This document shows, in pieces, positions 1 to 7,895 of a stretch of 60,640 nucleotides of DNA. Position 1 is the first letter of the stretch, and the number at the start of each line of letters is the position of its first letter. Where the stretch lies: NCBI GenBank assembly GCA_944392975.1, contig CALXYN010000006.1, positions 1-60,640 on the forward strand, written 5' to 3'. The notes beneath the pieces were generated by a model that saw nothing but the letters and a program-made list of their open reading frames with translations, had not been told where the DNA came from and did no database searches. The translations under genes and the position numbers were made by a program. The DNA is from an uncultured Spirochaetaceae bacterium (GTDB lineage: Bacteria > Spirochaetota > Spirochaetia > Sphaerochaetales > Sphaerochaetaceae).

Positions 1-605
1 CCTTCAGAAACAAGGAAATATACTTTATCTGAGAAGCTTCTGATTCCTCTAGAGGAAATCGAAAGAGAGAGCTTCGAGCGGAATGAAAAGAGAAGGAATC
101 TGGCCGCAATAAACTCCCACAGAGGAGACTGCGGTCCTGTGAGCTCTACAGCAGCTCTTACAAGTGCAGTACTCTCTTCTACCTCTCCCATCCCCGATTT
201 CGAGAAGGAAAGATACTTGTCTGCAAGAATTGAAAGCGAATATTTCTCATCTGGAAAATCCTTCTGGATTTCCGAAAGGACTGTATCGAGGGAAGAATCT
301 GGAAAATGCTCAAGTATCTTCTGGCGTTCCTTTCTCAGTTCTGTCCGCTTACTCCTGAAAAGGATGTAGTTCTTTGCCGCTTCAAATTCTCCTGCAGCCA
401 TCAGCGTCTTCTCTGCAGCATCCTGTATCTCCTCGACACTCCAGGTTTTGTCACTTGAAAGAGAAGACGCTACAGTCTCTGCAAGTGAAGAAGGAAGAGA
501 TTCAGGAAAATCCCTGCCAGTGCTTAGAAGTGATTTTCTGATAGCATTCTCAATCTTGGAAATATCGAACGATTCCTCACGCCCGTCTCTTTTTGTAATG
601 TACAT
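1..605 (-). CDS. nrdA: Ribonucleotide reductase alpha subunit, N-terminal part (cut by window start)
   Basis: The frame is open from an ATG at 605 to the window edge, giving 201 residues with no stop. It begins MYITKRDGREESFDISKIEN, a typical ATP-cone (allosteric nucleotide-binding) domain over about residues 1-90. The segment ELTGPQSPLWEFIAARFLL near residue 160 fits the N-terminal helical domain of class I ribonucleotide reductase large subunits, which reduce ribonucleotides to deoxyribonucleotides in the cytoplasm. AGGAG lies about 5 nt upstream of the ATG, supporting this start. The catalytic barrel is outside the window, so class I against another ATP-cone reductase is inferred from the N-terminal domain only. 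It is divergent from the folate gene at 711. Confidence 0.78.
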   Translation of the reverse strand, partial: MYITKRDGREESFDISKIENAIRKSLLSTGRDFPESLPSSLAETVASSLSSDKTWSVEEIQDAAEKTLMAAGEFEAAKNYILFRSKRTELRKERQKILEHFPDSSLDTVLSEIQKDFPDEKYSLSILADKYLSFSKSGMGEVEESTALVRAAVELTGPQSPLWEFIAARFLLFSFRSKLSLSISSRGIRSFSDKVYFLVSE

Positions 606-710
606 GGAAGCTCCTAATGCCAGCATATGGCCTGTTAATGATAATGATTCTCAATAACTTATGCAATCTGAATATTGCACTAAAGAAAACAAACATTGAA
701 TATAGTGAGT

Positions 711-1226
711 ATGAACAGGAATGCATTACGAAAATCCATGATTGAAAGAATCAAGAGTTTTCCAGAGAAACAGAAGGAGAGCATTGAGCTTGTCAATCTG
801 ATACAGAACTCGGAGGAATGGAAAAACGCCTCTTCAATTCTTGCATTCTGTCCGCTTTCCACTGAACCTGATATCTCTCCCCTTCTGAAGGACAAGAAGA
901 TACTTCTTCCTTACATAGAGAACGGTGAGATGAAATTCTCTGCCTCGCGGAAATTAAAACGTTCTCTCTTCGGTTTCATGGAACCCGAACATATAGAAGC
1001 AGAGTATGATGATGCGCTGATGCTAGTACCCCTTATCGGATTCAATGGCCTTTACAGATTAGGCAGGGGTGCAGGTTTCTATGACAGATACATAAACGAA
1101 AAGAGAGAAAAGCTTCATACTGCTGGAGTTGCTTTCTCTGTATCTTTCTGTCCTGAGTTCATACCGGAAAAACACGACGAGAAACTCGACAGGATATTCT
1201 GTTTAAGAATCAATACTGAGACCTGA
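711..1226 (+). CDS. 5-formyltetrahydrofolate cyclo-ligase
   Basis: The 171-residue protein carries the family signature LGRGAGFYDRYI (about residues 117-128), preceded by a hydrophobic VPLIGF strand. The family uses ATP to convert 5-formyl-THF to 5,10-methenyl-THF, clearing a folate storage or inhibitory form. In-frame TTG (696) and GTG (705) codons lie upstream, but the protein aligns naturally from the ATG at 711 (MNRNALRKSM). No good Shine-Dalgarno sequence is visible; TATAGT ends 4 nt before the ATG, so the mRNA may have almost no leader. The 3' end overlaps the convergent EIIA gene by 17 bp. Confidence 0.85.
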   Translation: MNRNALRKSMIERIKSFPEKQKESIELVNLIQNSEEWKNASSILAFCPLSTEPDISPLLKDKKILLPYIENGEMKFSASRKLKRSLFGFMEPEHIEAEYDDALMLVPLIGFNGLYRLGRGAGFYDRYINEKREKLHTAGVAFSVSFCPEFIPEKHDEKLDRIFCLRINTET

Positions 1227-1677
1227 AATCCTGACTCTCCAGCATAGAGAAAAACATTCTAGCCCTTTCGTCTTCCCACTTTTTATCGACGAGTATGTGA
1301 CGGAAGTCAGGATCATGTACCCATGTAAGGATAGAGGCTACTGCTTTAAGGTAATCAGAATCTCTGTGAAGAGATGAAGCTATCACAAAAATAAGCTTCA
1401 CAGGATCAGGATATCTGTCATCGAAAATGATACCCTCTTCTGAGAAGCCGAGCGCGATGACAGGCTTCTGGATATCAGGAAGCTTGCCATGCGCAATGGC
1501 AACACCATGCCCTATCCCTGTAGACTGCTGTCTTTCCCTCCTATGAACTGCCCGGATAAATCTCTCTTTATCCGGAAGTTCTGAAAATATCGTACACTTG
1601 GCAATAACTTCATCTATTGCTTCATACTTTTCAGAGGAAGAGACATTGCAGAATACTCTGGGAATGGCTTTAATCAC
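1210..1677 (-). CDS. PTS EIIA protein of the fructose/nitrogen (PtsN-like) type
   Basis: This 155-residue single-domain protein has the EIIA-type-2 phosphorylation motif GIGHGVAIAHGK, with His63 as the expected phosphorylated residue (inferred by alignment with PtsN). No EIIB or EIIC is nearby, so it resembles the regulatory stand-alone EIIA of nitrogen-PTS systems rather than a sugar permease component. It starts with GTG at 1677; the codon overlaps the nfnB stop as GTGA and AAGGAG sits 5 nt upstream, so it is translationally coupled to nfnB. HPr and HPr kinase genes at the other end of the window could be its partners, but that is inference. Confidence 0.82.
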   Translation of the reverse strand: MIKAIPRVFCNVSSSEKYEAIDEVIAKCTIFSELPDKERFIRAVHRRERQQSTGIGHGVAIAHGKLPDIQKPVIALGFSEEGIIFDDRYPDPVKLIFVIASSLHRDSDYLKAVASILTWVHDPDFRHILVDKKWEDERARMFFSMLESQDFRSQY

Positions 1678-3152
1678 TTATTCTCCTTAAGGTACTCGTT
1701 GATGGCTGCCGCAGCTTTCCTTCCCTGACCCATTGCCAGAATTACGGTAGCAGCACCAAGAACGATGTCTCCTCCTGCATAAACACCCTTCATGGATGTC
1801 TCACAGGTCTCCTCGTTGACTACGAAGTTTCCTCTTCTGTTTGTCTCAATCTCCGGAGTTGTCTTCTTAATCAGAGGATTGGAGGCATTACCTATTGATA
1901 CTATAACAGTATCATACTCCACAGTATAATCAGAACCAGGAATTTCCACCGGGGAGCGGCGACCTGAAGCATCAGGCTCTCCAAGCTCACACTTTCTGAT
2001 CACAACACCCTTAACAATGCCATTCTCATCACCGAGAATCTCTACAGGCTGCGAAAGGAGACGGAGGTTGCAGCCTTCTTCAACTGCATGCTCAATTTCC
2101 TCTTTTCTTGCAGGCATCTCTTCCCTTGAACGCCTGTATATGATGTCAACGGTCTCTGCTCCGAGACGAAGTGCTGTACGTGCAGCATCCATTGCGACAT
2201 TGCCACCACCGAATACTGCAACACGATGGGCATGGAAATATGGAGTGAGCGAATGCTCTCCATCATAGGCCTTCATCAGGTTCGATCTGGTGAGATACTC
2301 ATTTGCTGAGAATACAGAAACAAGATCCTCCCCCGGAATTCCCATGAACTTCGGCAAACCAGCTCCGGTACCGACGAATACGGCATCAAAGCCATCTTCT
2401 TCCATAAGCTCTTTGATAGTTCTTGTGCGACCGACAAGAACATTCTTCTCAAAGTCAATTCCCATATCCTTGAGCTTTGAAATCTCCTTATCCACAAGAC
2501 GCTTTGGAAGCCTGAACTCAGGAATACCATAACTGAGAACTCCTCCCATCTTATGGAGAGCCTCAAATACAGTTACACTATGTCCTGCACGGCGGACATC
2601 AGCAGCACAGGCTATCGAAGCCGGACCAGATCCTACTATAGCAACCCTCTTGCCTGTTTCCGGAGCAATTGCTGGAACTGTAGATTTATCAGCCTCATGA
2701 TCAGCTACGAATCTTTCCAGGCGACCAATACCTACTGCTTTATCGACATCCTTGCACATCTTGCCCACAGTGCAGTATTTCTGACACTGATTCTCCTGCG
2801 GACATACACGGCCACAGATAGAAGGAAGAAGACTTGATTCCTGGATGACAGAAAGTGCTCCGCTGTAATCTTTTTCCGTGATCTTATGTATGAATGCCGG
2901 AATATCTATCCCGACAGGACAACCATTAACACATGGCTTGTTGCGGCACTGAAGACAGCGGGAAGCCTCAACGATGGCTTCATCCTCCGTGTACCCAAGT
3001 GCAACTTCGCTCATGTTATGGATTCTCTCCTTCGGATCCTGTACAGGCATATCCATATGAGGAATAGCGGCTCTGTCCTTAGGAGACAGTGTGGAAGGAA
3101 GTGATGCAAGTATTTCCTTTGCTTCTTTCTCTATGATCTCAGGTGTTTTCAT
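1674..3152 (-). CDS. nfnB: NfnB/GltD-like NADPH-binding flavoprotein (electron-bifurcating transhydrogenase large subunit)
   Basis: The 492-residue protein has N-terminal cysteine clusters (CLQC near residues 66-69, then Cys74 and Cys78, followed by CGRVCPQENQC) for 4Fe-4S centres. An FAD site (GSGPASIACAADVRRAGH) and an NADP site (GGGNVAMDAARTALRLG) follow, and it ends with GVYAGGDIV. Together with the upstream NfnA it should form the NADH-dependent reduced ferredoxin:NADP+ oxidoreductase, which interconverts NADH, NADPH and ferredoxin in anaerobes. The ATG at 3152 overlaps the nfnA stop (ATGA), so I prefer it to an upstream in-frame ATG inside nfnA. A glutamate synthase small subunit would look similar, but the NfnA neighbour argues for Nfn. 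Confidence 0.88.
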   Translation of the reverse strand: MKTPEIIEKEAKEILASLPSTLSPKDRAAIPHMDMPVQDPKERIHNMSEVALGYTEDEAIVEASRCLQCRNKPCVNGCPVGIDIPAFIHKITEKDYSGALSVIQESSLLPSICGRVCPQENQCQKYCTVGKMCKDVDKAVGIGRLERFVADHEADKSTVPAIAPETGKRVAIVGSGPASIACAADVRRAGHSVTVFEALHKMGGVLSYGIPEFRLPKRLVDKEISKLKDMGIDFEKNVLVGRTRTIKELMEEDGFDAVFVGTGAGLPKFMGIPGEDLVSVFSANEYLTRSNLMKAYDGEHSLTPYFHAHRVAVFGGGNVAMDAARTALRLGAETVDIIYRRSREEMPARKEEIEHAVEEGCNLRLLSQPVEILGDENGIVKGVVIRKCELGEPDASGRRSPVEIPGSDYTVEYDTVIVSIGNASNPLIKKTTPEIETNRRGNFVVNEETCETSMKGVYAGGDIVLGAATVILAMGQGRKAAAAINEYLKENK

Positions 3153-3997
3153 TTCAGCCCCAGCTTTCCGCAGATTCCACCGCGGCATTTATCATTATCT
3201 TCAGTCTCCTGTGCCTTGTAAGTTCTCTGTCTCATCATCAGGTTATCCCAATTGACGAGATGCCCATCGAACTCAGGACCATCAACACAGACAAATTTAC
3301 GCTCTCCTCCGATATCAACACGGCAACCACCGCACATACCGGTACCATCAATCATGATAGAATTGAGCGAAACCGTGATAGGAACATTATATTTCTCTGC
3401 AGTCTTTGTGCAGAATTTCATCATCACAGCAGGACCAATAGCAACGACGTGATCGACATTGCCTTCCTGCAACATGCGCTCAAGAGGAACGGTGACAACA
3501 CCTTTCTCCCCATATGAACCATCATCAGTGACAATTGTCAGGTCAGGATCAATGGTACGCATCTTGTCTTCTTCAATGATGAGTTCCTTATTGCGTGCAC
3601 CGATTATGACACGAACATCATTACCAGCTGCCTTCATTGCCTCTGCAATAGGATAAAGCGGGGCAACACCAATACCACCGCCGACACAGACAACACGGCC
3701 AAACTTCTCAATATGTGTAGGGGTTCCAAGCGGACCAAGGACATTCTCTATTGCATCCCCTTCCTCAAGCTCCGCAAGAAGGAATGTAGATGCACCAACC
3801 CGCTGATATACTATCGTTATAGTTCCCTTCTCAGGGGAAGCGTCCGCTATCGTAAGCGGTATACGCTCATTAAAGTCTCCGCCTTTTTGGACGATGACGA
3901 ACTGCCCAGCTTTTCGCTCACGGGCAATCATAGGGGCTTCAATCTCCATCAGGAAAACTTCCTGGGAGAGCTGCTCTTTCCTCACAATCCTGTACAT
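3149..3997 (-). CDS. nfnA: NfnA/PyrK-like FAD/2Fe-2S reductase subunit
   Basis: This 282-residue protein belongs to the ferredoxin-NADP reductase-like family. An N-terminal FAD-binding barrel is followed by a nucleotide-binding segment (VVCVGGGIGVAPLYPIAEAM) and a C-terminal 2Fe-2S cluster with CGGC plus a later Cys (FVCVDGPEFDG). In NfnAB it is the small subunit that exchanges electrons with NAD(H). GAGAGGTAG precedes the ATG at 3997. It is the first gene of the nfnA-nfnB-EIIA operon, with ATGA and GTGA overlaps at the two junctions. The annotation sulfide dehydrogenase is often used for the same family. Confidence 0.88.
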   Translation of the reverse strand: MYRIVRKEQLSQEVFLMEIEAPMIARERKAGQFVIVQKGGDFNERIPLTIADASPEKGTITIVYQRVGASTFLLAELEEGDAIENVLGPLGTPTHIEKFGRVVCVGGGIGVAPLYPIAEAMKAAGNDVRVIIGARNKELIIEEDKMRTIDPDLTIVTDDGSYGEKGVVTVPLERMLQEGNVDHVVAIGPAVMMKFCTKTAEKYNVPITVSLNSIMIDGTGMCGGCRVDIGGERKFVCVDGPEFDGHLVNWDNLMMRQRTYKAQETEDNDKCRGGICGKLGLK

Positions 3998-4049
3998 AGC
4001 TACCTCTCAGAGACGAGTATACCCAAAAGCAGGGAAGCGATGAAAGACA

Positions 4050-4086
4050 GATTATAAATAAAGGAGCCAGTCTTTGCCGGCTCCTT
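4050..4086 (-). terminator. Intrinsic terminator after the Hsp20 genes
   Basis: On the minus strand AAGGAGCC and GGCTCCTT form an 8-bp stem with a 10-nt loop, followed by TATTTAT. It lies just after the stop of the second hsp20 and before nfnA, separating the two transcription units. Confidence 0.75.
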
Positions 4087-4090
4087 AAAA

Positions 4091-4522
4091 TCACTTTCCA
4101 ATCTTTATTTCAATCTTTCCGGGATCTGCCTTGCGGATGCGTGGAATAAAAATTGAAAGCACTCCATTATGGCTCTCAGCTTCAACCCTCTCTGCATCAG
4201 CATCATCAGGAAGCTTGAATGATCTGGAGAATTCAGGAAGATGAATTTCTGAGACTATCATGTGCTTTTCTTCCCTCTCTCTTGCCTTTCTCTCCTTCCA
4301 GGTCTCTTCAGAAGAAATCGTCAAAATTCCATCCTTGAGGATAACCTCAACATCCTTTTCACTATATCCAGCAATCTCTGCCTCAATCACATAGCCATTC
4401 TCTGTTTCATAGATGTCTACAGGCGGAATCTTCCTTGTAGCTGTATCTCCGAAGAAATCACTGAAGAATGTATCGAATCCCGAAAGTCTCGGTGCTGCTG
4501 TTCTTGTAATCACGTATCTCAT
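4091..4522 (-). CDS. Hsp20/alpha-crystallin family small heat-shock protein (second copy)
   Basis: This is a 143-residue small heat-shock protein. After a short N-terminal arm with FDTFFSDFFG comes the alpha-crystallin domain (about residues 35-130), including YVIEAEIAGYSEKDVEV and the conserved SFKLPDDADAERVEA near its end, then the C-terminal IEIKIGK. Such proteins hold unfolding proteins in ATP-independent oligomers. The start is the ATG at 4522 because GGAGGG sits at 4530-4535; a TTG at 4537 overlaps that Shine-Dalgarno sequence and is rejected. It follows the first hsp20 by 62 bp on the same strand, with a hairpin between them. Confidence 0.93.
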   Translation of the reverse strand: MRYVITRTAAPRLSGFDTFFSDFFGDTATRKIPPVDIYETENGYVIEAEIAGYSEKDVEVILKDGILTISSEETWKERKAREREEKHMIVSEIHLPEFSRSFKLPDDADAERVEAESHNGVLSIFIPRIRKADPGKIEIKIGK

Positions 4523-4550
4523 TTTAAATCCCTCCAACTTGTCATAAATA

Positions 4551-4577
4551 AGGCAGGGTCCAGATGGGCTCTGCCCT
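4551..4577 (-). terminator. Hairpin between the two hsp20 genes (possible attenuator)
   Basis: An imperfect GC-rich stem-loop (GGCAG paired with CTGCC and inner GG/CC pairs, one bulge, ATCT loop) is followed on the minus strand by TTATTTATGA. It could partly terminate transcription and lower expression of the second hsp20, or stabilise the 3' end of the first message. Confidence 0.45.
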
Positions 4578-4584
4578 ACCGGTT

Positions 4585-5025
4585 TTACTTACCGATCTTT
4601 ACCTCAATCCTCTTCGGCTGTTCCTCAGGTGTCTTCGGAAGCGTTACTGTAAGGATTCCGTTATCAAATGCTGCTGATATCTTGGACTCATCAAGTCCAT
4701 CAGGAAGACTGAACGATCTTTCAAAGGATGAATGACGGCGTTCTCTGATAAGATACTTCCTGCCATCCTTGTTCTCTTCATTCTCGTTCACTTCTCCAGC
4801 GATATGAAGAACATGCTTATCTACTGTAAGCTTTACATTGTTTTCATTGTATCCAGGCATCTCAGCCTTGATGATGAACTCTTCTGGAGTCTCTTCCACA
4901 TCTACTGCAGGTACTCTTGATGAGTAGTTATCCCAAGCTCCAAGCATTGAATCAAAGAAATCATCAAACAGGGACATATCCCTTCTTCCACTTCTATCAT
5001 TATATCTAGTTACATCGTTTGCCAT
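4585..5025 (-). CDS. Hsp20/alpha-crystallin family small heat-shock protein (first copy)
   Basis: The 146-residue protein has the same architecture as its neighbour: an N-terminal arm (SLFDDFFDSMLGAWDN), an alpha-crystallin domain with EFIIKAEMPGYNENNVKL and ERSFSLPDGLDESKI, and the C-terminal IEVKIGK tail. It acts as an ATP-independent holdase chaperone. AAGGAGGCCC lies just upstream of the ATG at 5025. The leader contains a perfect palindrome, and a sigma-54-type promoter lies about 55-70 bp upstream, so expression probably depends on RpoN and an activator. The pair looks like an old tandem duplication with clear divergence. Confidence 0.94.
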   Translation of the reverse strand: MANDVTRYNDRSGRRDMSLFDDFFDSMLGAWDNYSSRVPAVDVEETPEEFIIKAEMPGYNENNVKLTVDKHVLHIAGEVNENEENKDGRKYLIRERRHSSFERSFSLPDGLDESKISAAFDNGILTVTLPKTPEEQPKRIEVKIGK

Positions 5026-5054
5026 TTTAGGGCCTCCTTGTATTTTCTATTTCA

Positions 5055-5070
5055 TGTTCCATCTGGAACA
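5055..5070. promoter_or_regulatory. 16-bp perfect palindrome in the hsp20 leader
   Basis: TGTTCCATCTGGAACA is a perfect inverted repeat located at the expected transcription start and early leader of the hsp20 transcript. It could be a repressor operator or an RNA hairpin near the 5' end. No family assignment is possible from sequence alone. Confidence 0.5.
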
Positions 5071-5080
5071 CAAACAATAT

Positions 5081-5096
5081 TGCAGAGAGCGTGCCA
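5081..5096 (-). promoter_or_regulatory. Sigma-54 (-24/-12) promoter of the hsp20 pair
   Basis: On the minus strand the sequence is TGGCACGCTCTCTGCA. It matches the sigma-54 consensus TGGCACG-N4-TTGCW at all defined positions but one, with the GG and GC dinucleotides exactly 12 bp apart. The predicted start is near 5070, giving a leader of about 45 nt. The rpoN gene is present at 57574. Confidence 0.8.
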
Positions 5097-5256
5097 ACTT
5101 TTATAATTATTTATATAATAAAAAATTAACAATATATCTAATTTTTCATGCACAGATAAAAAGAGCCGCTAAAGGCCAATGAAACACAGAGAAGATTAAA
5201 ACGGGTCAAAATGACACAGGGGTCTCTGAACTATGGAAAAAAGAGGGTCAAAGGGG

Positions 5257-5262
5257 TAAAAT
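5257..5262 (+). promoter_or_regulatory. -10 box predicting a leaderless ybaK mRNA
   Basis: TAAAAT ends 6 nt before the ATG at 5269, and TGGAAA 17 bp further upstream is a fair -35. No Shine-Dalgarno sequence lies in the 6-nt gap, so transcription would start at or next to the ATG. Confidence 0.55.
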
Positions 5263-5268
5263 CCGGCC

Positions 5269-5748
5269 ATGTCACTCGAGAAAGTAAGGGAATATCTGAG
5301 TAAATATGGCAAAGAAGAGGAGATAATCCTTTTCGATCAGTCAAGTGCCACAGTAAAAGAAGCTGCGGCAGATCTTGGGACAGAAGAAGGCAGAATCGCA
5401 AAGACAATGTCCTTTATCCTTTCCTCCGGCCCGATTGTTATCGTTGCAGCAGGTGATGGCAAAATAGATAACAGAAAGTTCAAGGACACATTTCATGAGA
5501 AAGCCAAAATGATAGGCCCAGGAGAGGTTGAATCACTTACAGGGCATCCTGTCGGAGGCGTTTGTCCTTTTGGACTTAATGAAGGCGTGAAAGTATATCT
5601 TGATGAATCACTCAAACGCTTTGATTTCGTCTACCCAGCAGCAGGCACTCCAAACAGTGCCATCAAACTGACGATTCCTGAACTGGAAACGACTTCTGAA
5701 TATACAGGCTGGATAGACGTGACTAAGCTTCCGGATTCTCAGCAGTAA
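5269..5748 (+). CDS. YbaK/EbsC-type aminoacyl-tRNA deacylase
   Basis: This is a 159-residue stand-alone YbaK/ProRS-associated domain, with the family pattern GRIAKTMSF (substrate-binding Lys), a central VAAGDGKIDNRKF and the C-terminal GTPNSAIKLT loop near residues 135-144. Members hydrolyse mischarged tRNAs such as Cys- or Ala-tRNA(Pro) in trans; the exact substrate cannot be read here. No ribosome-binding site precedes the ATG, and a -10 box ends 6 nt upstream. The 3' end overlaps the convergent cysteine-cluster gene by 26 bp. Confidence 0.85.
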   Translation: MSLEKVREYLSKYGKEEEIILFDQSSATVKEAAADLGTEEGRIAKTMSFILSSGPIVIVAAGDGKIDNRKFKDTFHEKAKMIGPGEVESLTGHPVGGVCPFGLNEGVKVYLDESLKRFDFVYPAAGTPNSAIKLTIPELETTSEYTGWIDVTKLPDSQQ

Positions 5749-6361
5749 CTGAACCGACTTCAGAAAACAGAAGATTCAGAGCATACCCTATTCTGCTGAT
5801 TGCTTTCAGTACAGCAAAGGGTAAAAGCTCTGTCTCTGGAGAATTTCCATCAAGGGAATCAAGCATAGCACCATATTCTCCGACTGAACGGATGGTTTTC
5901 TGAGAAGAAGCAAGTTTATCATCAGAGAGTTTTTTTGATGCAGCATTGAAATGACATTTGCAGAATTTCAATTTTCCACTTTTGTCCGTGGTCGCACATG
6001 AGTAAAACAGCCTGCAGACAAGCGGACGAGCGGAATATATCATACAGTGATGCTTACTTCTGGCATCATAAAATGGGCAGACTATCGCTTCTGTAGATGT
6101 CTCTTGCAGCCTGTCCTGCAAAAAGCTCTTCCGCTCACCAAATAGTACACGGGCACCAAGCAGCAAAGCCTCTGATTTTGTGATATCCGGAATAAAGTGG
6201 GCACAGCACTCCCCACATTCATCTGGACAAGTAAGACCAAACTCATCCCTGAAACCATCTAATTCAGGCTGAATTGAATTATAAAAATCATATATTGCTT
6301 TCAGTTCAGAGGAAATCTCAGTATCTTCCAGCATCTCAATAGCAGTCTCAAGATATTTCAC
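5723..6361 (-). CDS. YkgJ-family cysteine-cluster protein (putative metal-binding)
   Basis: The 212-residue protein carries the Zn/Fe-chelating cysteine pattern of the YkgJ family: CPDECGECC near residue 45-53, then CPFYD, CMIYSARPLVCRLF and a CKCHF stretch. Some relatives are iron-sulfur proteins; the function of this one is unknown. The start is taken as GTG at 6361, with TATAAC ending 5 nt upstream and no Shine-Dalgarno sequence; an internal ATG nine codons in is the alternative. It converges on the ybaK-like gene and sits next to the distal end of the CRISPR array without obvious functional link. Confidence 0.8.
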   Translation of the reverse strand: MKYLETAIEMLEDTEISSELKAIYDFYNSIQPELDGFRDEFGLTCPDECGECCAHFIPDITKSEALLLGARVLFGERKSFLQDRLQETSTEAIVCPFYDARSKHHCMIYSARPLVCRLFYSCATTDKSGKLKFCKCHFNAASKKLSDDKLASSQKTIRSVGEYGAMLDSLDGNSPETELLPFAVLKAISRIGYALNLLFSEVGSVTAENPEA

Positions 6362-6406
6362 AAAGCGTTATATAATGAATATCAGATAATTATGCAAGAA
6401 AGTGAT

Positions 6407-7895
6407 TAATATTTTCTTAAGTATGTAACATATCTCCCAAACGGAATTACCAGGAAGAGCAGTGGGATTACTGTTTGAGTTATCTAATGTGTAACATATC
6501 TCCCAAACAATCCTGCTGCACAAGGTGCTTCTCTTTCTGTTTGAGTTATCTATTGTGTAACATATCTCCCAAACAAGGCAGCGTAGCATAGAGCCTGGAA
6601 AGATGTTTGAGTTATCTAATGTGTAACATATCTCCCAAACCAACGATGCCGATTTCCAGTCCTTTGTGAAGTTTGAGTTATCTAATGTGTAACATATCTC
6701 CCAAACAACGAGGTAATCCGAATCTTTCTCCTGTCCGTTTGAGTTATCTAATGTGTAACATATCTCCCAAACTGATGACATAGTTCTTCTTGCTATGTGT
6801 AAGTTTGAGTTATCTAATGTGTAACATATCTCCCAAACTATCCTGATAATCAGTATTGCGAACCTATTGTTTGAGTTATCTAATGTGTAACATATCTCCC
6901 AAACCAGAGGATATTGATTCTTCTCATTGGAGATGTTTGAGTTATCTAATGTGTAACATATCTCCCAAACCCACAGGCTAATCCAGCAGGAAAGGCTTCT
7001 GTTTGAGTTATCTAATGTGTAACATATCTCCCAAACAACGGGCCATATTGATATCAAGTACTACAAGTTTGAGTTATCTAATGTGTAACATATCTCCCAA
7101 ACTTCCTCCCCCTCTGCGACAACCCCCTCTCCGTTTGAGTTATCTAATGTGTAACATATCTCCCAAACACAAGGAACATCTTCAATTATTTTTTAAGCGT
7201 TTGAGTTATCTAATGTGTAACATATCTCCCAAACTATGGACAGTTTATAAAAGTTCATTTTGGAGTTTGAGTTATCTAATGTGTAACATATCTCCCAAAC
7301 TAAGGTAGGTGTTTTATGGAATATATTTTTGTTTGAGTTATCTAATGTGTAACATATCTCCCAAACACTCGTAGTGTTGGATTGCGTACTGTCCTTGGTT
7401 TGAGTTATCTAATGTGTAACATATCTCCCAAACTACGGTCAGTTTATCAAAGTCCATTTTGGAGTTTGAGTTATCTAATGTGTAACATATCTCCCAAACC
7501 CTTCTGGTCTCGGTGGTTCTTCTAATCGTGTTTGAGTTATCTAATGTGTAACATATCTCCCAAACTCTAAAGAAGTTGAACCTTCTTCATCGAAAGTTTG
7601 AGTTATCTAATGTGTAACATATCTCCCAAACAAAGCAGCTCTCCCTCGGTTGAGACGATGGGTTTGAGTTATCTAATGTGTAACATATCTCCCAAACCGT
7701 AATGCGTAATTTTATCGCTGGTTTTTTGTTTGAGTTATCTAATGTGTAACATATCTCCCAAACTTCTATTAGCATTGATTCAAAAAGATATGAGTTTGAG
7801 TTATCTAATGTGTAACATATCTCCCAAACACCGCTGAAAACTCTATTTTCAGTCAGAAAGTTTGAGTTATCTAATGTGTAACATATCTCCCAAAC
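6407..7895 (-). CRISPR. Type II-A CRISPR array, 23 repeats and 22 spacers
   Basis: A 36-bp repeat recurs every 66 bp from 6473 to 7895; in crRNA orientation it begins GTTTGGGAGATATGTTAC and ends ATAACTCAAAC. Spacers are 30 bp, except one of 31 bp at 7367-7397. The repeat at 6539-6574 has one substitution, and the csn2-distal repeat (6407-6442) is degenerate in one half. Orientation is set by three facts: the degenerate repeat is distal, the csn2/leader end is proximal, and the repeat pairs with the tracrRNA only in this direction. The spacers at 7235-7264 and 7434-7463 are 26/30 identical. The array guides Cas9 against matching DNA. Confidence 0.97.

Noticed and set aside
139-657. Plus-strand open frames at the window start
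   Set aside because: They lie antisense to the ribonucleotide reductase gene, whose N terminus is clearly recognisable.
6368-7775. Open frames with repeated VWEICYTLDNSN or SYLMCNISPK blocks
   Set aside because: They are translations of the CRISPR array. The 66-bp unit is a multiple of three, so frames stay open; the array explains them fully.
6473-7895. crRNA orientation on the plus strand, suggested by GTTTGAG resembling other type II-A repeats
   Set aside because: The anti-repeat, the degenerate distal repeat and the csn2-proximal leader all support the minus strand.
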